Shown here: positions 6,717 through 8,920 of the stretch, one piece after another
How the letters are laid out: each line of letters opens with the position of its first letter
Numbering within the stretch: position 1 is the first letter of the stretch
DNA from: JAGBWK01 sp964462445
GTDB lineage: Bacteria > Bacteroidota > Bacteroidia > Bacteroidales > Muribaculaceae
NCBI GenBank assembly: GCA_964462445.1
Contig: CAYWXG010000067.1
Span: 1-8,920, forward strand
Direction: 5' to 3'
DNA: 8,920 bases
The notes under the pieces: model-generated
Database searches by the model: none
Told to the model about the DNA's origin: nothing
The model's input: the letters and a program-made list of their open reading frames with translations, nothing else
Translations under genes and position numbers: made by a program

Positions 6717-8701
6717 CGCGCATCAATATGAAAGTTTCTCGGTGTATCTATGAAGTAAAGAGGTTCGGTTGCACCCATCATTCCATTGGAGAAACTGCGT
6801 TCATTAAACAAGTTGTTAATCTGAACTCCAAAAGTGAAGTTATTAAAGGAGTAGGATGCATTAGCACCGAAACGTATAGATGATTCTAATTGATAACTAT
6901 TCGTCAATTCAAAATACATTTTACTGCGATAATTCATATCCACACCAATCTCAAAACCTTTGAAACCATAGACGACACTTTGATTCACCAACCAATTAGG
7001 GCTCATAGTGTGATTCAATGTTTCCGAAACAGTCACAACTTTGTTGATTGAGTATGACGAGGTGTTGCTTAAAATCAATCCTTTGACAGGCTCGTATGTA
7101 AGGTTGAGTTCGACACCTGTCCGATAGCTATTTTCTACATTCTCTCTTATCGGCAATCCGTTGGGTCCCATCTCCCCGTTCAAGATTAGTTCTTTTGAGA
7201 AATCCATATAGTAAAGATTCAGATTGCCTAAAATTTTATCACAAAATATATTGCATCCAAATTCATAATCAATAACCGACTCAGGTGTTGTAGTTACGAT
7301 ATCAATGAGATTTTCTTCACCGCCAAACATATCGCTTCTTGTCGGTTCTCTGTGTGTTTGAGTAATCGAAGCGTAAATGCTATGAACATTGTTAAATTGG
7401 TAAGATACGTTGCCGGACCAATTCAGAAAATCCCAGTTGACCTTATCAAAATCCACATCTCCACGATAATCAAAATCGGCGTGTCGATATTGGATATTGC
7501 CAACGACTTTAAAACCTTTGTATCTATATTCACCTTTGGCAAACAGGTTCACATCATTCTTATATCCTTTATTATTCCACATCTCATCGGTACTGAGATT
7601 GTTTGTTCCGATATGTCTGCGGTTAAAGGTAGAGGCATTAAGCCCTGTTGTAAGAGTGAAATCTCTAAAAAAGACCTTTGCCGCGATATTGCCGCCAATC
7701 ATGTGATGACGCAGATTGTAGCAATCAATCTCATCGATATCTTGCCAAGAAGGGTCAATCACTCTCTGCATAAAATTATCCACATCAAAATAGTAGTGTC
7801 CGCTGAGTTGGTTGTAATATAACGATGCGGTAAAAGTCACATTATCTTTTATAAAGCCTTTGTATTGCAGTTTATTTATATTCTGCATAAACTTATCAGT
7901 TTCTGCCTCGGTACAACCATTGGAGCGGTCATTAATCATTATCTCTTCGAGAGACGAGCCTATCCAGCCCTGCCCATTACGCGACTGACCGATAAAACTA
8001 AACAACTCGATTGAATGACGCTCATTTAAGAAATATCCAACCTTTGCAAATGCAGATTGTGAGTTATTGTAAGCGTGGTCGCGATAGCCATCGGATTGCT
8101 GTTGCGTCGCTTTAAAGTGAACCGCCCATTTGCCTTTGAGTCCGCTATTGTATTCCTCACTGCTTTTGAATGTATTGAAACTTCCAAAACCCACATATAC
8201 GCTCGACACTGTGTCGTGTTTAAGATTTACAGATTCGAAATCAATTGATCCTGCATAACCGGCGACACCGTTACCTGTAATTCTCGCACCACTTTCAATC
8301 TTTATAGAATGCATACTTGCTATCATATCAGGATAATTGGAGAAGTAGACACCCATATCCTCTCCCTCATTCAGTGGCATTCCATCAAGCGTCATGTTCA
8401 CTCTCGTCTGATCCATCCCTCTCATACGGAAATATGCATATCCATACTCGTTCCCCGTATCGGAATAGGCAAATATGGAGGGCATACTACTCAATATAAA
8501 TGAAGGTTCCTGCCCCTTGTTAGACTTCAATAAGTTCTCGCGACTGACAATATTACCTACTTTTGTATCAGTACGATAAAAACCAACCACATTAATTTCA
8601 TCAAGATTGCGACAAGATGTAGAGTCTTGATTCAATGTAATCTCTGCAGTAGCACAAATACTTGACAAGATAAACAGGATAAAGATAAATTGTTTTTTCA
8701 T
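6704..8701 (-). CDS. TonB-dependent outer-membrane receptor, probably for an NAD precursor
   Basis: This is an outer-membrane active transporter of 665 residues driven by TonB-ExbBD. A signal peptide (MKKQFIFILFILSSICATA) is probably cleaved after residue 19. A TonB-box-like LDEINVVG (33-40) precedes the plug domain, which spans about 45-155 with the family motifs FRMRGMDQTRVNMTLDGMPLNE (split as RMRG 92-95 and DGMPLN 106-111), SIKIESG (132-138) and GSIDF (151-155). The remainder is a beta-barrel with alternating aromatic strands, ending ...IDARWKF with the C-terminal Phe typical of barrels recognised by the Bam machinery. It lacks the N-terminal carboxypeptidase-like domain of SusC-type receptors, and no SusD partner is present, so polysaccharide uptake is unlikely. 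It is first in an overlapping operon with PnuC and a NadR enzyme, so I infer a pyridine nucleoside or nucleotide substrate. The barrel itself does not show this; a vitamin or siderophore receptor would look similar. Confidence 0.93.
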   Translation of the reverse strand: MKKQFIFILFILSSICATAEITLNQDSTSCRNLDEINVVGFYRTDTKVGNIVSRENLLKSNKGQEPSFILSSMPSIFAYSDTGNEYGYAYFRMRGMDQTRVNMTLDGMPLNEGEDMGVYFSNYPDMIASMHSIKIESGARITGNGVAGYAGSIDFESVNLKHDTVSSVYVGFGSFNTFKSSEEYNSGLKGKWAVHFKATQQQSDGYRDHAYNNSQSAFAKVGYFLNERHSIELFSFIGQSRNGQGWIGSSLEEIMINDRSNGCTEAETDKFMQNINKLQYKGFIKDNVTFTASLYYNQLSGHYYFDVDNFMQRVIDPSWQDIDEIDCYNLRHHMIGGNIAAKVFFRDFTLTTGLNASTFNRRHIGTNNLSTDEMWNNKGYKNDVNLFAKGEYRYKGFKVVGNIQYRHADFDYRGDVDFDKVNWDFLNWSGNVSYQFNNVHSIYASITQTHREPTRSDMFGGEENLIDIVTTTPESVIDYEFGCNIFCDKILGNLNLYYMDFSKELILNGEMGPNGLPIRENVENSYRTGVELNLTYEPVKGLILSNTSSYSINKVVTVSETLNHTMSPNWLVNQSVVYGFKGFEIGVDMNYRSKMYFELTNSYQLESSIRFGANASYSFNNFTFGVQINNLFNERSFSNGMMGATEPLYFIDTPRNFHIDARWKF

Positions 8702-8820
8702 TGAGGTAAGATTAGTGTGAAATTCATATAATAATTAAACCCTAAAATGTATCTAATCGAATCAACTGCCGGTGTATTGCAACTTAGAATTCGAACAAGC
8801 CAAAAGTCAATTGCGTATAT
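8702..8820 (-). promoter_or_regulatory. 5' leader of the NAD-precursor operon, no known riboswitch
   Basis: About 115 nt separate the expected transcription start (near 8820) from the receptor ATG. The leader can form a stem TCGAAT (8757-8762) / ATTCGA (8789-8794) enclosing a small TGC/GCA stem. I find no TPP riboswitch core (no CUGAGA or ACCUGA), which argues against thiamine control, and nothing I can match to the NAD-binding riboswitch classes. The last 55 nt before the ATG are AT-rich and little structured. There is no Shine-Dalgarno sequence, as usual in this phylum. Confidence 0.35.
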
Positions 8821-8829
8821 TTTACGCAA
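8811..8829. promoter_or_regulatory. Candidate operator: 19 bp palindrome over the -7 element
   Basis: TTGCGTA (8811-8817) and TACGCAA (8823-8829) form a perfect 7 bp inverted repeat with a 5 bp spacer (TATTT). Its left end in operon direction shares 3 bases with the -7 element, and the rest covers the expected transcription start, so a bound dimer would block initiation. The symmetric arms suggest a repressor dimer. An NAD-responsive regulator such as NrtR is a reasonable guess, but I cannot identify the protein from this site, and its gene is not in the window. Confidence 0.6.
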
Positions 8830-8858
8830 AGATAGATATTATATTCTACTAATACAAA
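8827..8858 (-). promoter_or_regulatory. Promoter of the receptor-pnuC-nadR operon
   Basis: On the minus strand, TTTG (8855-8858) and TATCTTTG (8827-8834) match the Bacteroidota -33/-7 consensus with a 20 bp spacer, the same spacing as at alaS. Transcription is expected to begin near 8820. It is the only strong promoter upstream of the three overlapping genes, so they are probably one transcript. Confidence 0.75.
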
Positions 8859-8876
8859 TAATTTGTAATTATTTCT

Positions 8877-8920
8877 GTCCGCTAAAACTTGAATGCGTCA
8901 AAATAGCATAGCTCGGACGC
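8877..8920. repeat. Overlapping inverted repeats at the window edge
   Basis: Two alternative pairings compete: GTCCG (8877-8881) with CGGAC (8914-8918), and GCGTC (8895-8899) with GACGC (8916-8920), the latter enclosing an AGC/GCT mini-stem. They lie upstream of the receptor promoter and may belong to the 3' end or terminator of a gene outside the window. There is no clear T tract, so I do not call a terminator. Confidence 0.3.

Noticed and set aside
7352..7822. 156-residue plus-strand open frame inside the receptor gene
   Set aside because: It is antisense to conserved barrel-encoding sequence and has no recognisable domain or promoter.
6704..8701. SusC-type glycan receptor
   Set aside because: There is no N-terminal carboxypeptidase-like domain, the protein is short for SusC, and no SusD gene is adjacent.
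8702..8820. TPP riboswitch upstream of a PnuC-family operon
   Set aside because: The conserved core sequences are absent, and the kinase partner is of NadR type, not a thiamin pyrophosphokinase.

Overview
The window looks like chromosomal DNA from a member of the Bacteroidales (phylum Bacteroidota). Three things suggest this. Two promoters have the phylum's TTTG ... TAnnTTTG architecture, each with an exact 20 bp spacer. There is a TonB-dependent outer-membrane receptor at the head of a transport operon. The order alaS / divergent M23 peptidase / MerR-type regulator is, from memory, common in this group. I cannot place it to genus. No tRNA, rRNA, CRISPR array, insertion sequence or phage gene is visible.

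Left part (1-3608, all minus strand): an unrecognised acidic lipoprotein-like gene whose signal peptide is separated from the rest by a one-base shift in a T6 run; a short non-coding stretch with a long imperfect hairpin; a terminator; and a complete alanyl-tRNA synthetase gene (alaS).

Middle (3609-5104): a 145 bp divergent intergenic region with a clear alaS promoter, then on the plus strand a membrane-anchored M23 peptidase and a small MerR-type regulator 37 bp downstream. These two are probably co-transcribed. They converge on the next operon across only 42 bp.

Right part (5147-8860, minus strand): a compact three-gene operon, read in the order TonB-dependent receptor, PnuC-type transporter, bifunctional NadR-type enzyme (NMN adenylyltransferase plus ribosylnicotinamide kinase, no DNA-binding domain). 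The genes overlap by 13 and 17 bp. The simplest reading is a complete route for salvage of nicotinamide riboside or a close relative: outer-membrane import, inner-membrane facilitated uptake, trapping by phosphorylation, and adenylylation to NAD. The substrate of the receptor is inferred only from its neighbours. The promoter has a perfect 7-bp-arm palindrome over its -7 element, a strong candidate operator for NAD-responsive control, followed by a leader of about 115 nt with no recognisable TPP riboswitch core.

The points most worth a second look are the candidate operator and leader of the NAD-precursor operon, the assignment of the receptor as a pyridine-nucleoside importer, and the displaced lipoprotein signal peptide.
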